64,000 bases of DNA from Actinomadura coerulea (GTDB taxonomy: Bacteria; Actinomycetota; Actinomycetes; Streptosporangiales; Streptosporangiaceae), in NCBI RefSeq assembly GCF_014208105.1, contig NZ_JACHMQ010000001.1, positions 1,674,001 to 1,738,000 of the forward strand, given 5' to 3'. Below the pieces are notes generated by a model. It made no database searches. It was given only the letters and a program-made list of their open reading frames with translations, and was not told the DNA's origin. Below, one piece after another: positions 7,234 to 15,087 of this stretch; within the stretch, counting starts at the first letter, position 1; the number at the start of each line of letters is the position of its first letter. A program made the translations under genes and the position numbers.

Positions 7234-7968
7234 TCAGCTCCGGTCGGCGCGGTACGCCGCACGCAGGGTGGTCGTGGGGGCCAGCCAGGCCATGTCGGCG
7301 ACGTTGGCGCGCGCGTGGGTCCAGTTCGCCACCAGCCGCCAGCCGCGGGCCTGCATGAAGGCCGCCACGGCCTGCCGGGTCGCCCCGCGGCGGTAGCGGG
7401 CCTCCGCGCTGCCCTCGATCACGGCCAGGTCCAGCCGGTCCAGGTCCGCGCCCGCCAGCACGTCCAGTTCCGCGCCCTGGGCGTCCACCACGAGCACGTT
7501 GCAGCCGTCCTGGACCTCGCGCACCGGGATGACCTCGGTGGTGTCCAGCCGGGTCACCGTCATCGGCGGCAGCGGCGCGAGCAGGCTGGCCTGCTGGTCG
7601 TACTCCGTGACGTGCAGGGTGGCCGTTCCGCGCTCCCGCCCCGCCGCGGCCATGACGACCTCCTGGGAGGGCCGGCCCCCCTCCGGCTCCGGCCGGCCGG
7701 CCAGGTGGCGCCCGAGCTCGCGGGCGAGCGCCGCGGAGTGGTCGCGATTGGGCTCGACCATGACGAGCCGCCGGAAACCGCACCGGACGAGCGCGGGGAC
7801 TTCCTGTCCGACATGCGCCCCGACCTGCACCACTCCCACCGGTGCGACGCCGAGCCGGTCCATCAGTCCCGGGAGCTGTCGCTCCCACCTGACGTACACC
7901 GGGGCGGCGGACCGGTCGATCTCGGTCAGGGCGGGGCCCCGCGAGGCGGGGGAGGACCCGTGGGACAT
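7234..7968 (-). CDS. FkbM-family SAM-dependent methyltransferase
   Basis: 244 residues from ATG 7968, preceded by GGAGGT 6 nt away. The SAM-binding motif VVQVGAHVGQEVPALVRCGF, the acidic LVMVEPN strand end and VLVVDAQGAELDVLAGADL are the FkbM pattern; these enzymes mostly O-methylate sugars or polyketides. It heads a three-gene unit with the rmlC-like gene and rmlA and diverges from the radical SAM gene; an 18-bp box lies between. Target methyl group unknown, a sugar hydroxyl being most likely from the context. Confidence 0.85.
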   Translation of the reverse strand: MSHGSSPASRGPALTEIDRSAAPVYVRWERQLPGLMDRLGVAPVGVVQVGAHVGQEVPALVRCGFRRLVMVEPNRDHSAALARELGRHLAGRPEPEGGRPSQEVVMAAAGRERGTATLHVTEYDQQASLLAPLPPMTVTRLDTTEVIPVREVQDGCNVLVVDAQGAELDVLAGADLDRLDLAVIEGSAEARYRRGATRQAVAAFMQARGWRLVANWTHARANVADMAWLAPTTTLRAAYRADRS

Positions 7969-8008
7969 CGACGTACCTCCAGAGAAGACGGACACCACCG
8001 CGCTGTTA

Positions 8009-8026
8009 ACTTTAGAAGCATATAGT
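8009..8026 (+). promoter_or_regulatory. 18-bp pathway box
   Basis: ACTTTAGAAGCATATAGT matches the consensus at every conserved position. The surrounding GTTAACTTTAGAAGCATATA (8005-8024) shares 17 of 20 bases with the reverse complement of the HxlR-gene box (9757-9776). Located between the divergent FkbM methyltransferase and radical SAM genes. Confidence 0.7.
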
Positions 8027-8146
8027 ACAGTGAGGTGCCTTGGCGGGCCCGGGCGGTCCCCAGGGCCGCGTCCGCGGCGGGCGGCGGCGGTGAGTCCGCC
8101 GGCGGAGCGCGGGACGCACGGGACGCCGTCGGTTGAGGAGTCACAC

Positions 8147-9649
8147 ATGGCCTTGCGTGATGTACGTGTCCTGCTTCTGTACCCGCCGAACCAGAGCGCC
8201 CCGGGGACGGTGTGCAAGCCGAACGGGTCGCTCGCCTACCCCAACCTCGGCGGCGCCCTGCGCGACCACGGCGTCGACGTGCGCGTGTTCGACGCGTGCG
8301 TCGGCGACGACTCCGACGAGCTGGAGGGGATATTCGGCCGGCCCGCCCAGCTGCCGAGCGGGTTCCTCCGCACGGGCGTCAGCGACCAGCGCATCCTGGA
8401 GGAGGCGGCGGCGTACGACATCGTGGGGATCACCTCGATCTTCACCGACCAGGAGACGATGGTCCTGCACTGCGCGCGGCTGCTCAGGGCGGCCTTCCCG
8501 GAGAAGATCCTCGTCTCGGGAGGGGTGAACGCCCGGTCGCGGCTGCCGCAGTTCTTCCGGGCCGGCTTCGACGTCGTCTGCCTCTCCGAGGCCGAGGGGA
8601 CGATCACGAAGATCGTCGACGAGGTGCGCAGGTCGGCCAGGCCGGACTTCTCGGGGATCGGGGGCGTCGCGTTCCAGGACTCCGGCGGGATCCGCGTCAA
8701 CCCCGCGCGACCGGACGACGTCGTCTGGGATCTGGACGCCCTTCCCATGCCGGCCTGGGACCTGCTGCCGAACGAGCGGTACTGGACCCTCGCCCGGCCG
8801 CACTCGGGGGTGTGGGAGTCCGGCGTTGAGCTGCGCTACGCGGACATGATGACCTCGCTCGGCTGCCCCTTTCACTGCGCCTACTGCCACATAGCGGGGG
8901 AGCAGGAAGGGAGCATGAGCGGCCCGATCGGGCGCTACCGCACCAAGTCGGACGATCGCGTGCTGCGGGAGCTGGACGTCCTCACGGGGCTGGGCGTGGA
9001 GCACGTGATGATCGAGGACGACTCGCTCCTGGGGAACAAGAAGCGCGCTCTGCGGCTGCTGAAGAAGATCCAGGGCGCCGGAGTCGACATCTGCGATCTG
9101 AACGGCATCAACATCATCCACCTTCTCAAGCGGTGGAAACCCGACCACGAGGTGCTGGAGGCTTTGGCCGAGGCGGGCTTCACCCAGCTCAACCTTCCCT
9201 TCGAGTCGGGCAATCTCCGGATCCTGCGCAAGTACGCGAGCAACAAGCTGAACATCGAGATGGCCGACATCGAATCGCTGATCGTGGCGTTGAAGGACTA
9301 CGGTTTCAAGATCTTCGGCAACTACATGATGGGTTACCCGGACGAGACCCTGGAAGAGATCGAGACCACGATCAGGATGGCCCGCGACCACGTCTCCTTC
9401 GGTCTGGACGCCGCGAACTTCTTCATCGTGGTCCCGCTTCCGGGGACGCCGCTGTTCGACACCGCGATTTCCGAGGGGCATCTCCGGAGCGACTTCGATC
9501 CGGACACGATGAACATCTACCGCGCGAACATGTCGGGAACGGTCGTGCCGGCGCACGTCCTCGAGGAGTTGCGCGGCCGGGCGTGGGAGGAGGTCAACTC
9601 CCCGACGTGGAAGAACGCGAAGAAGGCGTGGGCCGCGACGGAGAGCTGA
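8147..9649 (+). CDS. B12-binding-type radical SAM enzyme
   Basis: 500 residues from ATG 8147 with GAGGAG upstream. Residues ~1-150 resemble a cobalamin-binding Rossmann domain (VRVLLLYPPN, LGGALRDHGVDVRVFDAC, IVGITSIFTDQ), as in BchE-like enzymes, though the classic DxHxxG is not obvious. The radical SAM cluster motif CxxxCxxC is LGCPFHCAYCHIAG (Cys240, 244, 247), followed by IEDDSLLGNKK and NLPFESG strands of the TIM barrel. Members perform C- or P-methylation, methylthiolation or ring rearrangements. In an enediyne locus a C-methylation or sulfur-related step is plausible, but the substrate is unknown. It converges on nothing and is followed by a strong hairpin. Confidence 0.88.
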   Translation: MALRDVRVLLLYPPNQSAPGTVCKPNGSLAYPNLGGALRDHGVDVRVFDACVGDDSDELEGIFGRPAQLPSGFLRTGVSDQRILEEAAAYDIVGITSIFTDQETMVLHCARLLRAAFPEKILVSGGVNARSRLPQFFRAGFDVVCLSEAEGTITKIVDEVRRSARPDFSGIGGVAFQDSGGIRVNPARPDDVVWDLDALPMPAWDLLPNERYWTLARPHSGVWESGVELRYADMMTSLGCPFHCAYCHIAGEQEGSMSGPIGRYRTKSDDRVLRELDVLTGLGVEHVMIEDDSLLGNKKRALRLLKKIQGAGVDICDLNGINIIHLLKRWKPDHEVLEALAEAGFTQLNLPFESGNLRILRKYASNKLNIEMADIESLIVALKDYGFKIFGNYMMGYPDETLEEIETTIRMARDHVSFGLDAANFFIVVPLPGTPLFDTAISEGHLRSDFDPDTMNIYRANMSGTVVPAHVLEELRGRAWEEVNSPTWKNAKKAWAATES

Positions 9650-9688
9650 CGGGCCTCGCGCGGTGCCGGCCGCCCGGTGGTCCGCCGT

Positions 9689-9724
9689 GGGCGGGGCGGC
9701 GGCGGAGAGGCGCCGCCCCCGCCC
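9689..9724 (+). terminator. Hairpin terminator after radical SAM gene
   Basis: GGGCGGGGCGGCG (9689-9701) pairs with CGCCGCCCCCGCCC (9711-9724) with one bulged base. It separates the radical SAM gene from the HxlR regulator. Confidence 0.7.
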
Positions 9725-9754
9725 GGCCGAGGTTCCGCGACGCGCGGCCAACTG

Positions 9755-9772
9755 GGTATACACTTCTAAAGT
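9755..9772 (-). promoter_or_regulatory. 18-bp pathway box before the HxlR gene
   Basis: Minus-strand ACTTTAGAAGTGTATACC; the plus strand also contains CACTT-CTA-AAGTG. It lies 24 bp before the GTG of the HxlR regulator, suggesting autoregulation. Confidence 0.65.
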
Positions 9773-9796
9773 GAACCTGGGAGGCGGTACGGGCAC

Positions 9797-10447
9797 GTGA
9801 ATCAGCGTCGGAACTACGGGCAGTACTGCGGCCTCGCCGGTGCGCTGGACATCGTCGGCGAGCGCTGGACGCTGCTGATCATCCGGGAACTGCTCACCGG
9901 CCCCTGCCGCTACAACGAGCTTCTGGCCAACCTGCCCGGCCTCGGGACGAACCTGCTGGCGGACCGGTTGAAGTTTCTCACCGAGGTCGGGATCATTCGA
10001 CAGCGGGCTCGCGAGGGTTCGAAAGTCCGGGTGTACGAGCTCACGGAGCAGGGGCAGGGCCTGCGCGAGGCGGTGCTCGTGCTCGCGCGCTGGGGCCTCG
10101 GCGTGCTCACCGAGCCCAAGGCCGAGTACATCGTGCGCCCCCGGTGGGCGGTGCTCGCGGTGGAGGCGATGGCGGCCCCGACCGTGGACGGCCCCGACGA
10201 GCAGTACGAGTTCCGCATCGACGACGACGTCTTCCACATCACGGTGCTGGAGGGCAAGGTCTCGGTCGCCCATGGGAAGGCGACCGCCGAACCGGCGCTC
10301 GTGGTCCACACGGACGCCGTGACCTTCGTCGACATCGGTGCCGGGCGCCTGGACCCGCTGGAGGCGACGCTCACCAAGCGCATCGTCATGGAGGGCGACG
10401 AGGACGCGATCATCCGCTGCTCGCGCCTGCTCGGCCTGGTGGCCTGA
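9797..10447 (+). CDS. HxlR-family transcriptional regulator with SCP2-like ligand domain
   Basis: 216 residues. The N-terminal ~100 residues are the HxlR/MarR-like winged helix (YCGLAGALDIVGERWTLLIIRELLTG, ...LLADRLKFLTEVGII, YELTEQGQGLREAVLVLARWG). The C-terminal ~110 residues (YEFRIDDDVFHITVLEGKVSV...ALVVHTDAVTFVDIG) look like a sterol-carrier-protein-2 domain, which could sense a hydrophobic ligand such as the enediyne or a polyene. Start GTG 9797 follows GGGAGGCGG. A box in its own promoter is almost the same as that in the radical SAM/FkbM promoter, and 18 more copies lie across the locus. HxlR proteins typically bind short AT-rich dyads, so this is the best candidate for the box-binding protein (inference). 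Confidence 0.88.
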   Translation: MNQRRNYGQYCGLAGALDIVGERWTLLIIRELLTGPCRYNELLANLPGLGTNLLADRLKFLTEVGIIRQRAREGSKVRVYELTEQGQGLREAVLVLARWGLGVLTEPKAEYIVRPRWAVLAVEAMAAPTVDGPDEQYEFRIDDDVFHITVLEGKVSVAHGKATAEPALVVHTDAVTFVDIGAGRLDPLEATLTKRIVMEGDEDAIIRCSRLLGLVA

Positions 10448-10774
10448 GAGAGCACCCTCCCCGGGACGCCGGCGGCCGCGCTCCGCTCTCCAAAGGCAGA
10501 TCTCGATAGCCCGCACCCAGTGCCGGTAATAACGCCTGCGACCGGAGACCCGGTCCTCGTTGCCGCGTTCTACGGCGGATCTTACGCCGGCGCGCCGCCT
10601 GCCGCGCGCCGGACTTGGACGTCCTATCTTGACGCCGTCGCGGCGATAGCTTTTACTGGCGGCGGGCGCCTCTAATTCCGTGACGGCATGACGAGGGCGT
10701 TGCACCGGCACAGAGTGATGAGACCACTACGTGATCGCCATCGACATGAAACCGCCAGCCGATTCTGAGCGCCG
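10448..10774. other. Intergenic region with hairpin
   Basis: No gene seen. A stem CCGGCGCG / CGCGCCGG (10587-10594, 10605-10612) could terminate transcription from the HxlR gene. No pathway box is recognisable before the next gene. Confidence 0.5.
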
Positions 10775-11560
10775 ATGGGACAGAAAGTGAAGAGCGCGGA
10801 CGCGGCCGTCATCGGGAAGGTGCCATCAGTGGAGCATGCGCGCATGACCAGGCCGGTTCGTCCGAACCTCGGTGCGGGCGCCCTGACCTCATACGGCTTC
10901 GCCATCCAGGCCGCGATCGGTCGCAGGCCCATGCGCTATCTGGTCGGCCGCCGCTTTATCGACCACTCGGCAGTGACGGCTCTATTTGTTCTCCAACCGC
11001 AGATACTTGCCGGAAGTCATGTGTGGATAACCGAAGACTCCGCTCGGCGGGAATGCGATGTGGAAACACACATACCGACGATGAGGAATTCGGTACGCCT
11101 GGTCGAACGCTATCTGTTCGACTGCCTTCCGCTGACCGACATCGGATATCTGGATCTCATGGCCTGGCGCTATCCCGGACTGGGCGCCACACCCGAGGAC
11201 GTCGAGGTCGACATGTCCTGGAGCCGGTGGCCGGCGGCCGAGCCGCGGTGCTATCTGGGGCCGGTCACCACGCCCGGCCTCACCGTCACCGAGGCGGTCG
11301 ACCACGAGACCGGCATGGTCGTCGCGCGTGCCGTCGAGCGTCTCCGCCAACCGCTTCGCCGCTGGGAGGTCGTGGAGATGGGCGGTCCGGAGGTGGGCGG
11401 GCTGCCCGAGCGGGTCCGGGCCTCCCGCGTGCGCAACGGCGGCTGGACGGACTTCCGCCGTGTCGGGGAGCCGGTCCCCGTCCCGCAGGAGGCCTTCGAC
11501 GCCGGGCCCGCGCGACTGAGGGAGACCCTCGAGCGAGGGCTTTCCGGAAAGGCGGCCTGA
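10775..11560 (+). CDS. Unknown protein coupled to UbiB-like kinase
   Basis: 261 residues. I do not recognise a family with certainty. The middle region (HVWITEDSARRECDVETHIPTMRNSVRLVERYLFDCLPLTDIGYLDLMAWRYPG) recalls LolA-like outer-membrane-lipoprotein-sorting or DUF1329 proteins, which bind hydrophobic ligands in a beta half-barrel, but there is no signal peptide. ATG 10775 has no clear Shine-Dalgarno sequence; ATG 10844 is an alternative start. The stop at 11560 lies 2 bp before the GTG of the UbiB-like kinase, so they are translationally linked and probably act together. Confidence 0.6.
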   Translation: MGQKVKSADAAVIGKVPSVEHARMTRPVRPNLGAGALTSYGFAIQAAIGRRPMRYLVGRRFIDHSAVTALFVLQPQILAGSHVWITEDSARRECDVETHIPTMRNSVRLVERYLFDCLPLTDIGYLDLMAWRYPGLGATPEDVEVDMSWSRWPAAEPRCYLGPVTTPGLTVTEAVDHETGMVVARAVERLRQPLRRWEVVEMGGPEVGGLPERVRASRVRNGGWTDFRRVGEPVPVPQEAFDAGPARLRETLERGLSGKAA

Positions 11561-11562
11561 CC

Positions 11563-12846
11563 GTGGTGGATCGTGCCACTGCGCTGTCCCTGGCGACCCG
11601 GACCTTCCGGATGGGCGCGTTGGGAGGAACGGCCGCGGTCCGCATGGCGGCCATCGCCGCGACGTCTCCCGGAGGCGCCCGCGGGGTGCGGCTGGCAGCC
11701 GAGCTCGCGCGCCTCCTGGAACGGCTGGGCGGGGCCTTCGTGAAAGCCGGGCAGATTCTCGGAACCCGCGTGGACCTCGTGGGGGAGACGGTCGCGACCG
11801 CGCTCGGCAGGCTGCACGACAGCGTGGAGCCGATGACCCCCGCGGAGGCGCTGCGGACCATCCGCGCCGGGCTCGGCCCGATCCCGCCCGAGTTCGTGAG
11901 GGCGGTCGGGGGGCCGTCGGTGGCCGGCGGGTCGATCGCCTGCGTGTACCGCGCGCAGGTCGGGGGCCGGGCGGTGGCGGTGAAGGTGCGCCGCCCCGGC
12001 GCGGGCGCCGCGATCGCGGCGGACCTGGCCGTGCTGCGGTTCGCCGCCGGCGTCGCCGCACGGATCCCGGCGCTCCGCCGGGTGCCGTTGACGGAGATCG
12101 TCGACCAGGTCGGCGACTGCCTCATGGCCCAGCTCGACTTCGGCGCGGAGGCGGAGAACCTGCGGCGCCTGCACGACGACCTGGCCGACCTTCCGGACGT
12201 CGTCGTTCCGAGGCCCGTCCCCGAACTGAGCGGGGACGGGGTCATCGCCATGGAGTTCATCGAGGGCCTCGATCGCGGCGCGATCGAGGCCGTCCCCGCG
12301 CGGGTCCGCGAGGAGCAGGTCACCTCGCTCGTGCAGGCCGTCTACCGGATGCTGTTCGTCGAGGGCTTCGTCCACGTCGACCTGCATCAGGGGAACACCT
12401 ATTTCATGCCCGACGGCACCGTGGTGATCCTGGACGCCGGCCTGGTCTTCCGCATGAGCCGGGAGGCCCGGGAGAGGTTCACCGGGTTCTTCGCCGGCAT
12501 GATCCAGGGGGACGGGGAGGCGTGCGCCGACATCCTGCTGTCAACGGTGCGGCGCAGGGAACCGGAAACGGATGTCGCGGCCTTTCGCTCCGAGGTGTCC
12601 GAGCTGGTCGTGCGAAATGTTGGAATGGTTGCCCGGGATTTCGATCTCCCCGCGTTCTGCCTGGACCTGTTCGACCTCCAGCGGAAACACCGCCTCTATG
12701 CCGAGCCCGAGTTCATCTTCCCCATGCTCAGCCTGCTCACATTGCAGGGATTGGTCAAGCGTCACCATCCGATGATGGACTTCCAATTGGAGGCCGCGCC
12801 TTTCGTGATGCACGGCCTCCTCGTGACGAGCGGCGCGACCGGCTGA
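11563..12846 (+). CDS. UbiB/ABC1-type atypical kinase
   Basis: 427 residues from GTG 11563 (a second GTG follows at once). Family landmarks are present in order: FVKAGQILGTRVDL with the KxGQ motif (Lys61), the modified P-loop-like GGSIACVYRAQVGGRAVAVKVRRPG, the catalytic loop HVDLHQGN near residues 271-278 and the metal-binding ILDAG. No transmembrane helix is evident. UbiB relatives act in quinone or isoprenoid handling at membranes and may be ATPases that extract lipophilic substrates. A second, partial copy begins the window. A role in moving or protecting the hydrophobic enediyne core is conceivable but unproven. Confidence 0.85.
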   Translation: MVDRATALSLATRTFRMGALGGTAAVRMAAIAATSPGGARGVRLAAELARLLERLGGAFVKAGQILGTRVDLVGETVATALGRLHDSVEPMTPAEALRTIRAGLGPIPPEFVRAVGGPSVAGGSIACVYRAQVGGRAVAVKVRRPGAGAAIAADLAVLRFAAGVAARIPALRRVPLTEIVDQVGDCLMAQLDFGAEAENLRRLHDDLADLPDVVVPRPVPELSGDGVIAMEFIEGLDRGAIEAVPARVREEQVTSLVQAVYRMLFVEGFVHVDLHQGNTYFMPDGTVVILDAGLVFRMSREARERFTGFFAGMIQGDGEACADILLSTVRRREPETDVAAFRSEVSELVVRNVGMVARDFDLPAFCLDLFDLQRKHRLYAEPEFIFPMLSLLTLQGLVKRHHPMMDFQLEAAPFVMHGLLVTSGATG

Positions 12847-13410
12847 GGCGGCCGTCGCGGCGGGCGCACGCGGGGTGAGAACCCGCTGGTGGCCGTCCAG
12901 GGCCCTTCCGCGTCGCGCGGGCCGCACGGGTCCGGTCGTGAATGGCATGCCACTGCGGCGTCATCTCACCCACTTTATGTTCGCGGATCGCCGGTCACGG
13001 TAGGTGCGGCGGCGGGCATTGGCGGCGGTGCGCATTCTCTCCCGGGCGAGGCCGCCCTTTGAGCGGAACCAGGTGGTCCGGCGGAGGAATTCGTGGTCCG
13101 TCCCGAGGCGGCCCGCGGCCCGCCGCCATGGGTCTGGCGCGACACCGGCATCGGCCGCCGGGGCAGGTCCGCGCCCCGGCGGCCGGCCCGAAGGCCGGCC
13201 CGGCGGTGCCGACCGCGCCGGGCCGGGCTCCGGAGCGCACGAGTTCTCGGGGGAGATCGCGCATGGGCGCGATGAGCGGGATCACGCAGAGCCGAACGCC
13301 ATTGAGCTGATCTTTTGTGGTGAAGCAACTTCATAGCGTGGCTTCGCGCTGTTCGAGCCGACGTGAACCGCCCGCGCCGCTTCCCGGGCCACCCTGTTCG
13401 AGACTACTAA
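12847..13410. other. Gene-free region upstream of IS remnant
   Basis: About 560 bp with no convincing coding frame: open frames here (for example 12942-13310) translate to Arg/Pro-rich sequence without a family pattern. It is probably degraded DNA around the transposon insertion. Confidence 0.5.
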
Positions 13411-13866
13411 GAGCATGTCTCATGTGGATCGGCTGCGGATGGGGCATGATCGGTGTTCGTGTCCTCGGACCTTTCGATCCGGCTGGTGCCGGATGAGCTG
13501 TGGGAGATCGTCGGCCCCCTGATCCCGGAGTTCGCGCCGCGGCGGCAGGGCGGGGGGACCGCGCCGGTGGACGATCGGACGGTGTTCACCGCGATCGTGT
13601 ACGTGCTGACCAGCGGGTGCGCCTGGCGGCACCTGCCGGCCGGGTTCGGCGTCAGCGTGCCCACCGCCCATCGGCGTTTCGCGGCGTGGACCAGGGCGGG
13701 GCTGTGGCCGCGCCTGCACGGCGCCGTCCTGGCGGAGCCCGGGGCGAGCGGGCAGCTCGCCTGGGCGTCCGCGATCGTTTCGGCCGCCATGGCCCGCGCC
13801 GGAGAAGCGGCGACCTGACCGCCGCCGTCCGCGTGGGAGAACGTATCTTCCACATGAGACACGCTT
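13411..13866 (+). mobile_element. Deletion derivative of an IS5-type insertion sequence with terminal inverted repeats
   Basis: Left end GAGCATGTCTCATGTGG (13411-13427) and right end CCACATGAGACACGCTT (13850-13866) are inverted repeats matching at 15 of 17 positions. Between them is only the N-terminal part of a transposase gene. At about 456 bp the element is roughly half a normal IS5-group element, so it is non-autonomous. No clear target-site duplication is visible. Confidence 0.8.
13453..13818 (+). pseudogene. Truncated IS5-family transposase
   Basis: 121 residues. VPDELWEIVGPLIPEFAPRR and DDRTVFTAIVYVLTSGCAWRHLPAGFGVSVPTAHRRFAAWTRAGLWPRL are the N-terminal (DUF4096) domain of two-frame IS5 transposases. 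The DDE catalytic domain expected next is missing; the frame ends in an unrelated tail just before the right terminal repeat. It therefore cannot transpose. Confidence 0.88.
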
Positions 13867-14213
13867 GAAAGGTCAATGTCCGGGGCGCATCTCGGTGAGA
13901 TCACCCCGGCAAGGCGTTAATAACCGATACGCCCTATTGACAACCTGCTGAAATAGTTTGACGATGACCATCATTGCCGCTCACTCCGACGGCTGGAGAC
14001 GATCGCAGGCGGGCGGCCGACGGGCGTAAGGCGGATCGAAGGGGGGCGGCCGGCGGTGGCGGGCGATCCGAGGGGGCCGAAATCAATTCTGTCGGAGAAT
14101 TCGCATCGCCACGGCCCGGGAGATCCGCGCAGGCCGTGGTCGGAAGACCCATCTCCACCCAGTGACTTGATTCGGCATAACTCAGCGTCTCGCGACGGTT
14201 CGGGAGGATATTC
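13867..14213. other. Leader region of the LmbU-type gene
   Basis: No gene. TTGACA at 13936-13941 is a good -35, but no strong -10 is visible at the right spacing. GGCGT...ACGCC flank an AT-rich core near 13915-13933. GGAGG before GTG 14214 is the ribosome binding site. Confidence 0.4.
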
Positions 14214-14882
14214 GTGTCCGGCTCCGAGAATGGGCAGCATTACACCTCGCCTCATCGGTCCCCGATTGAAGAGGCGAATCGGGTCTCCGCGGCAAGAATG
14301 GTGCTCGACCAGTCGGCGAGGCCGCGGCGGAGCGGTTTGGAGCTGCCCCCTCGACTCCCCTTCGAGACATGGCAGCGGATCGGACGCCAGATATCCCTTA
14401 TTTCGGACTGCTCGCGCTGGTGGCTCGGCGACTGGCTCATCTACGGGGAGCGGCATTACCCGAACCGGTACCGGATGGCCATAGAGGCCACCTCGCTCGA
14501 CTACCAGACACTCAAGAACTACGCTTGGATCGCGCGCCGCATTCCGAGGTCCCGCCGGCGGGACCAACTCAGTCTCCAGCACCACGCCGAGGTGGCCGCC
14601 CTCCCGCCGTCCGAGCAGGAGCACTGGCTGCGCCAGGCGGCAGAACTGGGATGGACGAGAAGAGAGCTCAGAAAGCGCCTGCGGGAAATCCGTAACGGCG
14701 GCGAAGACAGGAAGCCCGATGAGGCCACCGTCCGCATCGATGTGCTCGCTGAGCGACAACGCCGCTGGCAGGAGGCCGCCGAAGCGGCGGAGCTCAGCCT
14801 GGCGGAATGGATCGTGGTCATTCTCGACCAGGCTGCGGGCCAGGCCGCCGGGGACGTCACGGGGAACGAAGAAGAGGCGTGA
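14214..14882 (+). CDS. LmbU-family transcriptional regulator
   Basis: 222 residues from GTG 14214, with GGAGG upstream. The signature of the family is LELPPRLPFETWQRIGRQISLISDCSRWWLGDWLIYGERHYPNRYRMAIEATSLDYQTLKNYAWIARRI, followed by a basic WTRRELRKRLREI helix; the type member LmbU activates lincomycin biosynthesis through an unusual DNA-binding domain. It lies directly upstream of the enediyne polyketide operon in the same orientation, with four perfect inverted repeats between, so it is the leading candidate activator of unbL-pksE. No 18-bp pathway box precedes it. Confidence 0.88.
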   Translation: MSGSENGQHYTSPHRSPIEEANRVSAARMVLDQSARPRRSGLELPPRLPFETWQRIGRQISLISDCSRWWLGDWLIYGERHYPNRYRMAIEATSLDYQTLKNYAWIARRIPRSRRRDQLSLQHHAEVAALPPSEQEHWLRQAAELGWTRRELRKRLREIRNGGEDRKPDEATVRIDVLAERQRRWQEAAEAAELSLAEWIVVILDQAAGQAAGDVTGNEEEA

Positions 14883-14911
14883 CTTTTCGCCGGGCCGAGT
14901 GTATGAGTAGA

Positions 14912-15013
14912 AGGGGCGTAAGGCCCCTCACGCGCACTGCGCAGTAGGCGAGAGGGCGTCGGCCGGTCGACTTTCGACCGCGAAGCGCCACGCACCGCAT
15001 TGGCCGAAGGCCA
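14912..15013. promoter_or_regulatory. Cluster of four perfect inverted repeats before the enediyne operon
   Basis: AGGGGC-GTAAG-GCCCCT (14912-14928), ACTGCGCAGT (14936-14945), GGTCGA-CTT-TCGACC (14965-14979) and TGGCC-GAA-GGCCA (15001-15013). The first may terminate the LmbU-type transcript; the others are spaced like operators or an attenuator in the ~75-200 bp leader of unbL. Confidence 0.55.
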
Positions 15014-15087
15014 TGACGGTCCTCGCTGGTACGAAAGAAAGTCATTGGCTGAACGCCACCGGTCGGTATTGCCACTGTGGGGTTGGA

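Noticed and set aside
10636..10660. Additional 18-bp pathway box near 10640
   Set aside because: GATAGCTTTTACTGG has only scattered matches; the fixed ACT...TAG spacing is not met.
12942..13336. Small open frames upstream of the IS remnant as genes
   Set aside because: Several overlapping frames on both strands all give Arg/Pro-rich sequence; none has a good start site or family pattern.
13411..13866. Active insertion sequence
   Set aside because: The transposase lacks its DDE domain and the element is only about 456 bp.
15013..15087. ATG 15013 as the unbL start
   Set aside because: It begins inside the last inverted repeat and adds 25 residues (with HWLNATGRYCHCG) not typical of the family; ATG 15088 gives the usual N-terminus.
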